Source: Pseudogymnoascus destructans
Taxonomy: Eukaryota > Ascomycota > Leotiomycetes > Thelebolales > Thelebolaceae
DNA: 64,000 nt
NCBI RefSeq assembly: GCF_001641265.1
Contig: NW_020167521.1
Location: 496,001 to 560,000, forward strand
Direction of reading: 5' to 3'
Below, piece after piece: positions 44,989 to 53,869 of this stretch (its first letter is position 1; the number at the start of each line of letters is the position of its first letter). Both the position numbers and the translations under genes were made by a program. The notes below the pieces were generated by a model. That model ran no database searches and was not told where the DNA came from. It worked only from the letters and a program-made list of their open reading frames with translations.

Positions 44989-47900
44989 TGTTCCTTGTTG
45001 GTTCCCACGAATTATCCGTAGGTTCGTAATTTTCCCATTTTATCAAAAACTCTTCTCGACGTCCTACTAACCTTCTGTCTAGGATCGCTTCGACCTCATA
45101 TTCGATTATCTCATTCTCGGGTTGGAGTTCAGTGTCGGTCGCAATTGGGGTATTTCCTCTTGCTGGTTCCAGTAGTGAGACATGAAATACCGGGTGTAGT
45201 CTAGACTTCCTGGGTAGCTGCAGTCTGTAATTAACTGAGCTGACTTTGTTCAATATTTTGAATGGTCCCAATTTCTTGAAGTCCAACTTTGTGCTTGGTC
45301 GTTTCGTTTTGATATGTTTCCGGAGTAGGTATACTTTATCCCCCTCCTTGAAGGCAGGTTCCATACTGCGCTTCTTGTTTGCGTATGCGGCGGATCGTTC
45401 ATTTAAGAATTGGATGTCCATCGCAAGTTGTTCGTGGAACGATTTCAGTTGTTCCACCACGATCAGGGCTTGTTCAGCTCGTGATTCATCCGGTCTTGGT
45501 TGCCTATATGCTTCTGGCTGGTAGCCATAATTGGCAAAGAACGGTGAGACTTTCGTTGCTTCTGTCATCGCGCTGTTATATGCAAACTGTGCGATGGGTA
45601 AGATCTGAACCCAGTTATCCTGTTGATGATTGACATAGCTTCGCAGGTACTGTTCAAGGGTCTGATTTAATCTTTCTGTTTGGCCGTCTGTCTGGGGATG
45701 AAAAGCTGTTGACAGCTTATGATTTGTTCCCAGTAGCGCCATCAATGATTTCCAGAATTTCGAAGTAAAGAGCTTGTCTCTATCTGAGATGATTTCTTCT
45801 GGCATCCCATGATCGGCTAATATGACTCGAATGAAGGTATATGCGAGCGCCTCGGCGTCGCTAGCTTCTAGATATGGTATAAACTTCCCATATTTCGTGA
45901 GTCTTTCCGTGATGACGAGGATAGAGTCATATTCTATTCCTGTTAACGGGTCCTTGGAGGGTGGAAGCTTGACGATGAAGTCCAAAGCTATTGATTTCCA
46001 CGCTCCTTTTGGTACTGGTGTCGACTTGAGTTGTCCGTATGGCAGGTGCCTATTGGATTTTGACTTGCTGCAAATGTCGCACTCTCTTACCACTGTCTCT
46101 ACCTGCTTCCTCATACCTGGGAAGTAGTAGTGTCGAGTGATTCGTTCGAAGGTTCGCGTTACTCCCTGATGACCGTGTGCTGGTAACGAGTGTTGTTCTT
46201 GCACCAGCGGGCGTCTCATTTGACTTGGGACATACACTAAGCCTTTGTATCGAATCAATCCTTGTTCGTCGATGGCGAAGTCGCCTTCGACTTTGGACAA
46301 GACTCGCTTGGCGCATTCGTCTGTTGCGTAAGCTTTCTTGAGTCTTTCCTCGAGTTCTGTATCTTCGATGACTGAGATCGTCGCTAGTAACTCGTTGTAC
46401 TGTATTCCTGCATCTGTTTTCTTCAGAATTGCTCTAGGTCTTTTTTCCTTTGGGCCGGTGTAGTCGGTCCGTCTGCTGAGAGCGTCTGCTCTTGCATTCT
46501 CGGAGCCCTTGCGATAGGTTATCGTGAAGTTGTAGGCTGCGAGGGTTTCTGCCCAGCGGACTTGTCTGCGGTTTAAAACCTTGGTCGTGGTGAAGTATAT
46601 GAGGTTCTTGTGATCCGTCCATACCTGCACAGGGTAGGTGGATCCCTCAAGATATACTCGCCACTGCTCAAAGGCAACGACAATAGCCAGTAGCTCCTTG
46701 TCGTGGATGTCGTAATTAAGTTCCGCGGGTGACAGTTTCCTAGAGTAGTACGCGATTGGTTTGAACTTACCGTTCTCGTCTGGTTGATTCAGACATGCTC
46801 CAATTGCGAAGTCAGAAGAGTCCGTTTCGAGGATGATCTTCTTTGCAGGGTCAAATGTAGCAAGGATAGGTGCTTCCGTGAACTTCGTCTTAAGTTCCTG
46901 GAAAGCAGCCTCTGCCTTGTCCGTCCATTTGAATTCGAGATCCTTTCTGGTAAGCTCCGTGAGTGGTTGAGCTACCTTGGAATCTCCCGAGATGAATCTT
47001 CGGTAGAAGTTGGCGAAGCCTAGGAAGGCTTGCACTTCCTTGACCGTGGTCGGTGTTGGCCATTCCAACACTGCCGTTACTTTTGCTTGGTCCATCTTGA
47101 TGCCGTGCGTTCCAATAATGTAACCCAAGAATTCGACTTGGTTTTTATGGAACTCGCACTTCTCTGGTTTGAGGAGTAAGCTGTACTCCTTTAGTTTCTT
47201 CAGGACGAGTTTGACATGCTTGACATGCTCCTCCTTGGTTGCTGAATACACCAGGACATCGTCTAAGTAGACAATGGTAAAGATGTCTAAGTATTCGTGC
47301 AAAGCATCATTCATCAGTCGTTGCATAGATGCGGGTGCGTTTGTTAGCCCAAAGGGCATGACTTGATACTCGAATAGGCCATAGCGGGTGCGGAATGCTG
47401 TTTTCCACTCTTCCCCAGCCTTGATTCGGATCAGGTTGTATGCTCCTCGCAGATCTAGCTTACTGAAGATCTTTGCTCCTTGAAATCTATCGTGTAGTTC
47501 GTTGATTAACGGCAGGGCATACCTGTCCTTGATTGTGATGTTGTTCAACGCTCGATAGTCCACACATAACCGTAGGGAGCCGTCTTTCTTTGGTACGAAA
47601 AGCACCGGACTTCCTGCTGGTGATGTGGATGGTCTGATGAATCCTTTCGCTAGGTTATCATCGATGTACTCCTTAAGTACCTTCAGCTCCTTTTCCGATA
47701 GCTGATATATTGGTCCGAACGGTGGACTCTTGTCTTTTTCCAAAGGTATCTCGTGATCCCATGGTTGGTGCTTAGGAAGCGCCTCATTCTTAGGGCCTTC
47801 CTGGAATAATTGCTCGTATTCCTTGTACTCCACCGGTATACTCATCGGTGAGGATGCCTGGGCTAGGTCATCGAGCTCGGAGGTTGCACATAACTCCTTC

Positions 47901-48358
47901 CGGCCCTGGGAGGGTTTCTCCCGTTGTCGCGTGTCCGTCCGTTGTTCACACGCGCACTGGCTCATCACAACTTTCTCGTTCCACCAGTCGATCTGGGGGT
48001 TGTGTTTCTTGAGCCATGGCATACCAAGGATGCACGCATGGTTGTCCATGTGCACGATGTCAAACTGAATCGTTTCCTTGTGCCCGTGTAGCATGACCAT
48101 TTCCAATGGGACCGTTTCGTGGGTCACCATTCCTTCATTAGTCGAGATGGGCTCTCCATCTACGACCATTAATGGGTATGGTTCGGCTTTCATTGTTGTT
48201 TTGAAGCCTTGCGTGTCTGCTACTTTCTTTGTCATAAAGTTGCCCGTCGCTCCTGAGTCAATCATTGCTCGGAGGTGTCGCTGTTGTATCTTAGCGACCA
48301 CATATAGTTGCATGCTGCCCGTCGTGGCGCATAGCTGGTCTGTACTAGGCCTCTTCAT
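44861..48358 (-). CDS. pol: Gypsy Pol polyprotein, intact, 1165 aa
   Basis: The frame from the ATG at 48358 is uninterrupted; frameshifted entry would add about a dozen residues upstream. Protease: MIDSGATGNF near residue 35. Reverse transcriptase: LCVDYRALNNI, MPFGLTNAPASMQ and YLDD. RNase H: ETDSSDFAIGACL and a DALSRR end. Integrase: an HHCC zinc region with GHQGVTRTFERI and CDICSKSK, then the DDE core with ALDFIVKLPPS, ISDRDKLFTSKFW and HPQTDGQTERLNQTLEQYL. C-terminal chromodomain: YEVEAILDRR, EEFLIKWENY and NSWEPTRNI. This domain order defines chromoviruses, whose chromodomain can steer integration to marked chromatin. All catalytic residues I can recognise are present. Confidence 0.96.
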   Translation of the reverse strand: MKRPSTDQLCATTGSMQLYVVAKIQQRHLRAMIDSGATGNFMTKKVADTQGFKTTMKAEPYPLMVVDGEPISTNEGMVTHETVPLEMVMLHGHKETIQFDIVHMDNHACILGMPWLKKHNPQIDWWNEKVVMSQCACEQRTDTRQREKPSQGRKELCATSELDDLAQASSPMSIPVEYKEYEQLFQEGPKNEALPKHQPWDHEIPLEKDKSPPFGPIYQLSEKELKVLKEYIDDNLAKGFIRPSTSPAGSPVLFVPKKDGSLRLCVDYRALNNITIKDRYALPLINELHDRFQGAKIFSKLDLRGAYNLIRIKAGEEWKTAFRTRYGLFEYQVMPFGLTNAPASMQRLMNDALHEYLDIFTIVYLDDVLVYSATKEEHVKHVKLVLKKLKEYSLLLKPEKCEFHKNQVEFLGYIIGTHGIKMDQAKVTAVLEWPTPTTVKEVQAFLGFANFYRRFISGDSKVAQPLTELTRKDLEFKWTDKAEAAFQELKTKFTEAPILATFDPAKKIILETDSSDFAIGACLNQPDENGKFKPIAYYSRKLSPAELNYDIHDKELLAIVVAFEQWRVYLEGSTYPVQVWTDHKNLIYFTTTKVLNRRQVRWAETLAAYNFTITYRKGSENARADALSRRTDYTGPKEKRPRAILKKTDAGIQYNELLATISVIEDTELEERLKKAYATDECAKRVLSKVEGDFAIDEQGLIRYKGLVYVPSQMRRPLVQEQHSLPAHGHQGVTRTFERITRHYYFPGMRKQVETVVRECDICSKSKSNRHLPYGQLKSTPVPKGAWKSIALDFIVKLPPSKDPLTGIEYDSILVITERLTKYGKFIPYLEASDAEALAYTFIRVILADHGMPEEIISDRDKLFTSKFWKSLMALLGTNHKLSTAFHPQTDGQTERLNQTLEQYLRSYVNHQQDNWVQILPIAQFAYNSAMTEATKVSPFFANYGYQPEAYRQPRPDESRAEQALIVVEQLKSFHEQLAMDIQFLNERSAAYANKKRSMEPAFKEGDKVYLLRKHIKTKRPSTKLDFKKLGPFKILNKVSSVNYRLQLPRKSRLHPVFHVSLLEPARGNTPIATDTELQPENEIIEYEVEAILDRRLVGRREEFLIKWENYEPTDNSWEPTRNISKELLEEYRRRHPPAIDPKMQGNRPVDRRKRGSRSQTRRQR

Positions 48359-48400
48359 GTCGCTCGCCGGTGGCCTACCGTCGAGGACTCCTAGTTTTTT
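48359..48400 (-). promoter_or_regulatory. Gag-Pol -1 frameshift signal of the young Gypsy element
   Basis: The heptamer A AAA AAC (minus strand, 48400-48394) sits in the gag frame immediately before the TAG stop (48393-48391). After a 5-nt spacer comes a hairpin at 48388-48359: GTC-CTCG-A-CGGT pairs with ACCG-G-CGAG-C-GAC around the loop AGGCC, with one mismatch and one bulge. The -1 frame is open from the heptamer into pol. Confidence 0.8.
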
Positions 48401-50328
48401 GACTCGTCCGAGGAAGGATAGTATTCATCCGCTTCCAATGGTGGTCCTTGGGGAGATCGTCTCCCTGTCTCTGCTGCGTCGTTCAGCAGGTGTGGATATC
48501 TTTCGTATACCTGTTCGCTTTTGATAGGCAAGTCTCCTTCAGACTGGCTTCGCCTGAGGGCGTGAACTTGCTCTGCGTCTCTGAAGTGTATCCTGGGCGA
48601 GGATCGGGGAAACAACTGATTCTGGTGTTTCTTTTTCCAGTGGAGCTTGCAGTCATCTTCGCTGCAATACTCCCAGTAGACATACGCGTGCCAGGGATGA
48701 TCAGTCTCTGTTGCGTCTGTCGTTGATAGTTCCCGCTGTCCTCTCACCCATGCACTATCTTCCCTCGGAGGCGTGGAGAACGTGTCTAGTTGCTCCATGG
48801 CTCTCCTTTCGATGCGTGGAGTGGGTCTCGCATTTTCCCGTCGGAGCATATCTCTGGCTTTCTCGTCGTACTTCTTCAGGGCTCTCCTGCGGTCCTGGTA
48901 GTAAAGTTCGACGCTTTTCATATACTTCAGTTTAGCCATATGCTCGACATCCTTCTCCAGTTCTTCCGCTTCTTGGGCTTCCAACTTAGCTACGTCTTGG
49001 GACGTGCCAAGCAGCCTGCGGGTATTCGTTAGTTGGTCGTAGTATCTCCAGAGGTCATCCTTGCAGTCGTCCACCTTGCACTCTAATGGAAGTCCCTGTA
49101 ACAGGTTCCCGTAGATGCCCTTAAGCGTGGGGATTCTCCTCTGGCCATTGGGCTTGTCTCGTTCGGCCCTAATCTTCGCGTGGGCGTGTTTTGCCATGCG
49201 TCTTACTACGTTCTTGCACCGTGGACTCATTGGTTCCGTAGGTGCGAGTTCATCGAAGGTCTCCTGTTCCGAGACGGTGAACGATTCCGCCTCCGACCCT
49301 TCATCTGAGCTCTCGTCTTCTGGGGTGCTTTCGCCGTTTATTCCCCAGTCCTGTTTGCTCACAAACGTTGCGTTCAACTGTCCTGTCCAGGTGGCATTGA
49401 GTTGTTTGCCGACTTTGCGTCCACCGTTCCCTTTCTTTGGCTGTCTGCAGTCTCGGGCCATGTGGCCTGGCTTGTCGCAGTTAAAACAGAGTCGTTCCTT
49501 GAATTGTCTGTCTTTCTTAGGGTCACGGGGTCGTCCAGGTTTGAACGTGGCATCGAGTTCCATTGGGTCCGCCCAACGGTTGTCTCGCGGGTGTTGATCC
49601 CGTCATCTGCCCTCGTTTCCCCGGTAGGGGTAACTTTTCTTGGGCTTGTCATAGGTCCGACGTTCCTTCTGGAATTCGTATAGTCGATTGTCGATTCGGA
49701 CCGTATGTTCGATTAGCGCTACCATGTCCGTTGGTTGTTGTTCCAAACGGGCAAGTTCCATACGTATATGGCTCTTCAGCCCACGTCGGTAGTGGCTGAT
49801 GAGTGCGCTGGCGTCCCATCCTGTCTGATTGCCGTATCTCTGGAATTCTGTGGAGTATGTGAGGGCGCTGCCAGTCTGCTTAAGTGCAAACAGATGGTCT
49901 TCTGCGGTCTTAATCTCATCGATGTCTCCGAACATGCGTCGGATTTCCTTACAGAATCCATTCCAGCTGCCAAACATAGTCTGCGTAGTTGTCATGCTTC
50001 CATTGGTACTTTCATATTTGAAATAGTCCTTGAGGAATGGTTCGATCCATCGCAGGGCTTCCCCCCTAAGGTAGGACGCAGTCCACAGGGCATAGCTCTC
50101 CTGGGTGGGAAACTTCTCATCATTGAAGTGCTGGTACAGTTCGACCTGTAGCAAAAACACCTCAAGTTCCTTTCGGTTGCCGGAGTAAGTGTCGGGCAAC
50201 TTGACGCGTAGAGTTTCCTTGAGTTCGTTGACGGTGGGTGCATCGGGCATCTCTTCATTCTCAGGCTTAGACCTCTGAGACGAAGTTGGCGTGGTGGGGG
50301 TTTTCCCCTTCGAACTGACGACAGACAT
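48391..50328 (-). CDS. gag: Gypsy Gag with a single internal TGA
   Basis: One frame runs from the ATG at 50328 to the TAG at 48391, broken only by a TGA at 49605-49603 (between NEGR and RDQHP). The N-terminal part has the retrotransposon Gag fold signature (WTASYLRGEALRWIEPFL and HYRRGLKSHIRMEL). After the TGA come the zinc knuckle CFNCDKPGHMARDC and a long charged region. An internal Met (49563) gives a possible second product of 390 aa. The TGA is one C-to-T change from CGA. The frame ends at the AAAAAAC frameshift heptamer. The start is favoured because it lies 46 nt from the 5' LTR and is the first Met. Confidence 0.85.
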
Positions 50329-50364
50329 GTTGCTTTGTGTGTAAGCCGGTACCTCGTAGAAGTG

Positions 50365-50372
50365 GTGCTCAA
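50365..50372 (-). promoter_or_regulatory. Putative self-complementary primer-binding site, young Gypsy element
   Basis: On the minus strand TTGAGCAC begins 2 nt after the 5' LTR end and is the reverse complement of GTGCTCAA inside the LTR (50517-50510), which lies about 30-37 nt downstream of TATATAA (50554-50548). The match is 8 nt, shorter than in the other two families. No TGG-type tRNA primer site is visible next to the LTR. Confidence 0.45.
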
Positions 50373-50374
50373 AG

Positions 50375-50849
50375 TGTAACGCTGACTTCTAAACGATAGA
50401 AGACACAGAGGTTCTCTTGCGTAAAGGTTTACTTATCAGAGGAGGCAGGGGATCAGACACAAAGGCTTCAAGTAACACGTTACTAGTATATAACAAATAC
50501 TGTATTGAGTTGAGCACGAAGCTCCTATCTAAGGAAATACTATTTACTTATATAGTGGCGTCGTGCCTAGTGGACTCTTGGGAACTCACTCGAGTCCTCA
50601 GAGTCCTGGACTCTTAGGACTCTTCTCATCATCCTGCGAGTCCATCACGTGCCTAGTGGACTCCTGGGAACTCACTCGAGTCCTCGGAGTCCTGGACTCT
50701 TAGGACTCTTCTCATCATCCTGCGAGTCCGTCACGTGATACTTTCGGAACTACTATTCCCCGCTGCCCCTCCAGGTACCAGGGCCGGTCTCATGCGACCT
50801 CCCTCCTTCCTGTCCTGTAGTTGGCCAGCCTTCTTGTTCCGTCGTAACA
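50375..50849 (-). repeat. 5' LTR of the young Gypsy element
   Basis: 475 bp, identical by eye to 43851-44325. On the minus strand it carries TATATAA at 50554-50548, so transcription would start near 50515 and run leftward into gag. Confidence 0.95.
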
Positions 50850-50854
50850 CCTTG

Positions 50855-51715
50855 GTTGATTTTAAATCAGAGATCGTCAAGCAAGGTCTCTTCTGAGTAG
50901 TCCAGCTCTGCAGTGAGTCTCTGGAATTCAGCCCAGAATGTTGTGAAGGTATTCTTGCCTTGGTATAACTTGTGATACTCAGTTTGTGCAGTGTGTCTCC
51001 TATCAGGGTCGCTAAACACTTTCTCGAGGAGTTGGAGGATTTCTTCTGCTGACTGAAGCATGTTTGGTGAGGTAATGCGAAGCCTTGGGTTCACATGGCG
51101 AACTGCGAGTCCTCTTAGTCTGCTTTGGAGATAACTCATCTGCATCTTGTCATTTGGGAAGTGGTCGATGTTGGCTTCCAGCTTGAGTCGGATCTTCACA
51201 ACCCAGTCTTCAAAAGCTGGTTCAATCCCATCCGTAAGAATAGGAGGATCCGGAATGCGAGCAGACTGGCGAGGTGCTGCATTGCAAATAGGAGCTGTAT
51301 TCTCAAGATATTTTTGAATGCCTTGCAGTTCAGTAATCTTTTCATCCTTGTCTTGAATTTCTTCTTGGAGCTGTAGAATAGCATCAGAAGCTTGACCGAC
51401 GATGAGGTAGTACTTCATAATGGCTTTCAACATTGGCCAGGCGTACTCTTGGCTGCTAGGTGACAGCTTTTGGAATTCAGTGTAGGTGTTGACATTCCAA
51501 TTCCTCATCTGGTGGCCGTTTGATAGTATAGACTGGTGTCTTTCTTGAGCTGTTTTGCCCATCCTCTTGAAATCTTCTTGGGCTTCGAGGAAGTCATCTT
51601 GAAGTTCATCTCTCTTCTCAGACTCATCTGCCAAGGTTGTTTTCTCATTTATAGAGTCATAGTCTTCTGGGTTTCGGTCAGCCATCTTGGCTTTTTCTTT
51701 GGCTGTGTGTGCCAT
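50855..51715 (-). pseudogene. N-terminal part of Gag, older Gypsy element
   Basis: The frame from the ATG at 51715 has a charged N-terminus (MAHTAKEKAKMADRNPEDYD), a coiled-coil with LQEEIQDKDEKITELQGIQK, and the Gag core (WVVKIRLKLEANIDHF and TFWAEFQRLTAELDYSEETLL). It meets a TGA at 50869-50867 and is then cut by the young element at 50850. Beyond the TGA the same frame continues across the insertion into 43845, indicating that only the stop and the insertion break it. Confidence 0.82.
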
Positions 51716-52017
51716 AGCAGCTTTGCTATTCTTTCAGTTTTCGTATTCAGTAGATCAGACTCGTATCGCCAAAGGCCCTATTGCGCAGTTTGTTGACTGT
51801 AGGAGCCACTCGAGAGGAGTGCACTTCCCTCACAGCTATATTCCTTGTTGAGGGAGCATTGTGAAAGGTCTGATCTATGAAGTCTGTGGTGTTCTGGTAT
51901 TTCTGGTGTGTTCTGTGGTGTTCTGGAATCAACTTTAGGATATGGTTGTAGGGTTTCCAAAGAAGGGAATTCAAATTTCAGTATCAAGGTTCAGGCTCAG
52001 AGAGCAAAAGAAAGGTG

Positions 52018-52028
52018 AGATTCAATCT
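52018..52028 (-). promoter_or_regulatory. Putative self-complementary primer-binding site, older Gypsy element
   Basis: On the minus strand AGATTGAATCT starts 2 nt after the LTR end at 52031 and is the exact reverse complement of AGATTCAATCT at 52091-52081 inside the LTR. Position and length (11 nt) match the family A pair at 38762/38822, although three of the 11 positions differ. Confidence 0.6.
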
Positions 52029-52030
52029 TA

Positions 52031-52216
52031 TGTTACGATGGTCACGGAGGTCAAGAAGCCAGTCCGGAGAATAATAAGCTAGATTGAATCTAAAGAGAGA
52101 AGAAGAAGAAGAAGGAAGGAAGGTGAGGCTATTCCTCGTAATATACAGTTGTCCGCTTAGCGGTTGTAGCCTTGGTGGCTAAGGCTGCACCCGTAACAAC
52201 CATAACAACCGTAACA
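52031..52216 (-). mobile_element. 5' LTR of the older Gypsy element
   Basis: The inner border is fixed by the match to family A leader structure (TGTTACG at 52031 on the plus strand). The outer border is ambiguous because GTAACAACCATAACAACCGTAACA repeats the terminal motif three times (ends at 52198, 52207 or 52216). A TATATT-like box lies near 52138-52145. A GAA-rich tract (52096-52115) lies between the box and the priming sequence. Confidence 0.65.
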
Positions 52217-52244
52217 AGCTGTAAGCTATAAACAATCTACACTA

Positions 52245-53690
52245 CGGAGGTGTTGTTCATAAGTTTTGTGAGTGGGTCGGGCTAGGGCCCCCTGCGTAGG
52301 CTGGTTTGGCAATTCTGGCCAAAGTACCGATTCTCACGCGTCACGAACACTTGAGTGTGAGAGCAATCAATTCTGTAGAATAATGAGTAGAGTAGATACC
52401 TAAACCCCTATATAAAACTATACTATAAGCCTAGTACTCTGTGTGCATACCATTTGCAGCAATTACTGCTGCCATACGTGTAGGCATACTATTAAGGAGA
52501 GCATTAAGCTCAGCTTCTCCAACTTGCTCCCATGCTTCCTTAACAGCTACACGGAGCTGGTCGTAGGACATATGTTCTGGATGATTATCTTGTAGATAAT
52601 TCTTCATAATATGCCACACCCGTTCAATTGGGTTGAGATCTGGTGAATACGGGGGCCATTCTATAGGGCAAATACCACGGGATCTCAACTCTTCATATGT
52701 TGCACCTGCTCTATGACCTGGAGCTCCATCTTGCATCAATGTAAGGCCTGGGTATAGGCGTAGCCAGCCGTGGATTAGAGGGACAGTATGAGCCATATAG
52801 GACTCAGCTCCTATTTTCCCATATTCCTTCTCCCAAAATAGTATAGGACCCTTTCCAAGACCACCTGAGAAGCAGCCCCAGAACATCCAACCTCTAGGGA
52901 TTGTTAGTAAATCCTATAGTAAATAGGAGTCTCTTACCTTCTCCGTTGTACTCTATCTACAACACATGTATCATCCCACATTTCCCCTGCTTTTCGAGTA
53001 ACCCATGTACGAGTATGGCGGCCTCCCGTTACCCACGTCTCGTCAGTCCAAAGTATCCTATTCCAATCATTCCGTACCCAATCCTTATGTTCAATAGCCC
53101 ATGAAAGTCGCTTTTGTCGATTTGTCTCTGAGATAATAGGCTTCCGCATAGCAATCCCTTAATAATTATTAGTCTATATAGTAGTAAAGTAGAGAGGGAT
53201 ACTTACGTCGATTATAGCCTCTCACAGACAGAGCGCGGGTTAGGACAAGCCGTGAGCATGGAATATTAAGAATGCGTATTATATTTGTATATGGCATACG
53301 CCTATTCGTGCGAGATGAGGCTATAAACTCAATAACCTCTTGAACTTGCTCATCGGATAGGATAAGTGGCCTACCCGAACGCTTCTTCAGAGTTGGAGGG
53401 CCCTGGCAAGCATACCAAGCCTGCCGTTCCGTGCAGCCAATATAGGCTGCAATTTTTTGGAACTCCCAATCTAGGGAGCGTAGTAGTGCGCAACGAAGCC
53501 GCTCATCGCGAGTAAGATGAGGCATTGTAGTTATTGAAAGAGTATGAATTTCCTACATATAAAATACAATAGTAGGAATTTTGACGCGTTAAAAAGGTAC
53601 AAACAAGCCTACGCGTACCCATGCTCCAACCCATGCCCAACCCCCGGTCATCTCATGACCCACTCACAAAACTTATGAACAACACCTCCG
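52245..53690 (-). mobile_element. 1,446-bp Tc1-type transposon with 34-bp terminal inverted repeats
   Basis: The inverted repeats are 52245-52278 and 53657-53690, identical over 34 bp, flanked by TA (52243-52244 and 53691-53692). It carries an apparently complete transposase gene with two introns on the minus strand. A decayed relative begins near 63323. Confidence 0.93.
52431..53525 (-). CDS. Tc1-family DD34E transposase, three exons
   Basis: The frame starts at 53525 (MPHLTRDERLRC). It has an HTH with FQKIAAYIGCTERQAW and a second recognition domain (KKRSGRPLILSDEQVQEVI). Exon 2 (about 53149-52934) begins MRKPIISETNRQKRLSW and carries the first catalytic Asp in ILWTDETWV. Exon 3 (to 52431) has the second Asp in LMQDGAPGHRA and the Glu in SPDLNPIERVW, with 34 residues between, the Tc1 spacing. 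The joins are at NRR/AMRK and VQRR/RGWMFWGC, with GT-AG intron borders visible near 53150-53205 and 52890-52937. No stop interrupts the exons, so the transposase may be functional. Confidence 0.85.
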
Positions 53691-53703
53691 TACTTATTAG
53701 GCT

Positions 53704-53783
53704 GACTTTGGGTTGGGCTGACTTTGGGTTGGCCGGCCCAACCGTAAACTCAGCCCAACCCAAAGTCAGCCCAACCCAAAGTC
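53704..53783. repeat. 29-bp-arm inverted repeat
   Basis: Arms 53704-53732 and 53755-53783 are perfect reverse complements and each is itself a tandem doublet of GACTTTGGGTTGG(GCT). GGCCGGCCCAACCGTRAACT then occurs twice nearby (about 53731 and 53800). It immediately flanks the Tc1 element and may be a foldback remnant. Confidence 0.8.
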
Positions 53784-53869
53784 GTCCAATTCATGAGCGG
53801 GCCGGCCCAACCGTGAACTAGAAAAATCGTGGTTAGACCGGCCAGTTCATGAACCAGCTCAGTTCACGA

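Larger units (their letters stand above)
43851..50849 (-). mobile_element. Young complete Gypsy chromovirus, 6,999 bp
   Basis: The LTRs are 475 bp (43851-44325 and 50375-50849) and look identical base for base. The 5-bp target duplication CCTTG lies at 43846-43850 and 50850-50854. A polypurine tract (about 44326-44342) adjoins the 3' LTR. Order on the minus strand is 5' LTR, 46-nt leader, gag, -1 frameshift signal, pol with chromodomain, an antisense ORF, 3' LTR. Identical LTRs and an intact pol indicate very recent insertion. Confidence 0.96.
39714..52216 (-). mobile_element. Older Gypsy element, interrupted by a younger Gypsy insertion
   Basis: In transcription order (minus strand): 5' LTR 52216-52031, putative primer site 52028-52018, leader, gag 51715-50855, [young element 50849-43851], gag continued 43845-43470, pol to about 39740, polypurine tract. 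Removing the young element and one CCTTG makes gag contiguous in frame. The gag has one TGA (50867-50869) and the pol has many defects. Confidence 0.8.

Noticed and set aside
52031..52216. Standard tRNA primer-binding site next to the LTRs
   Set aside because: No TGG-starting stretch follows any of the three LTR ends examined; the self-complementary site fits better.
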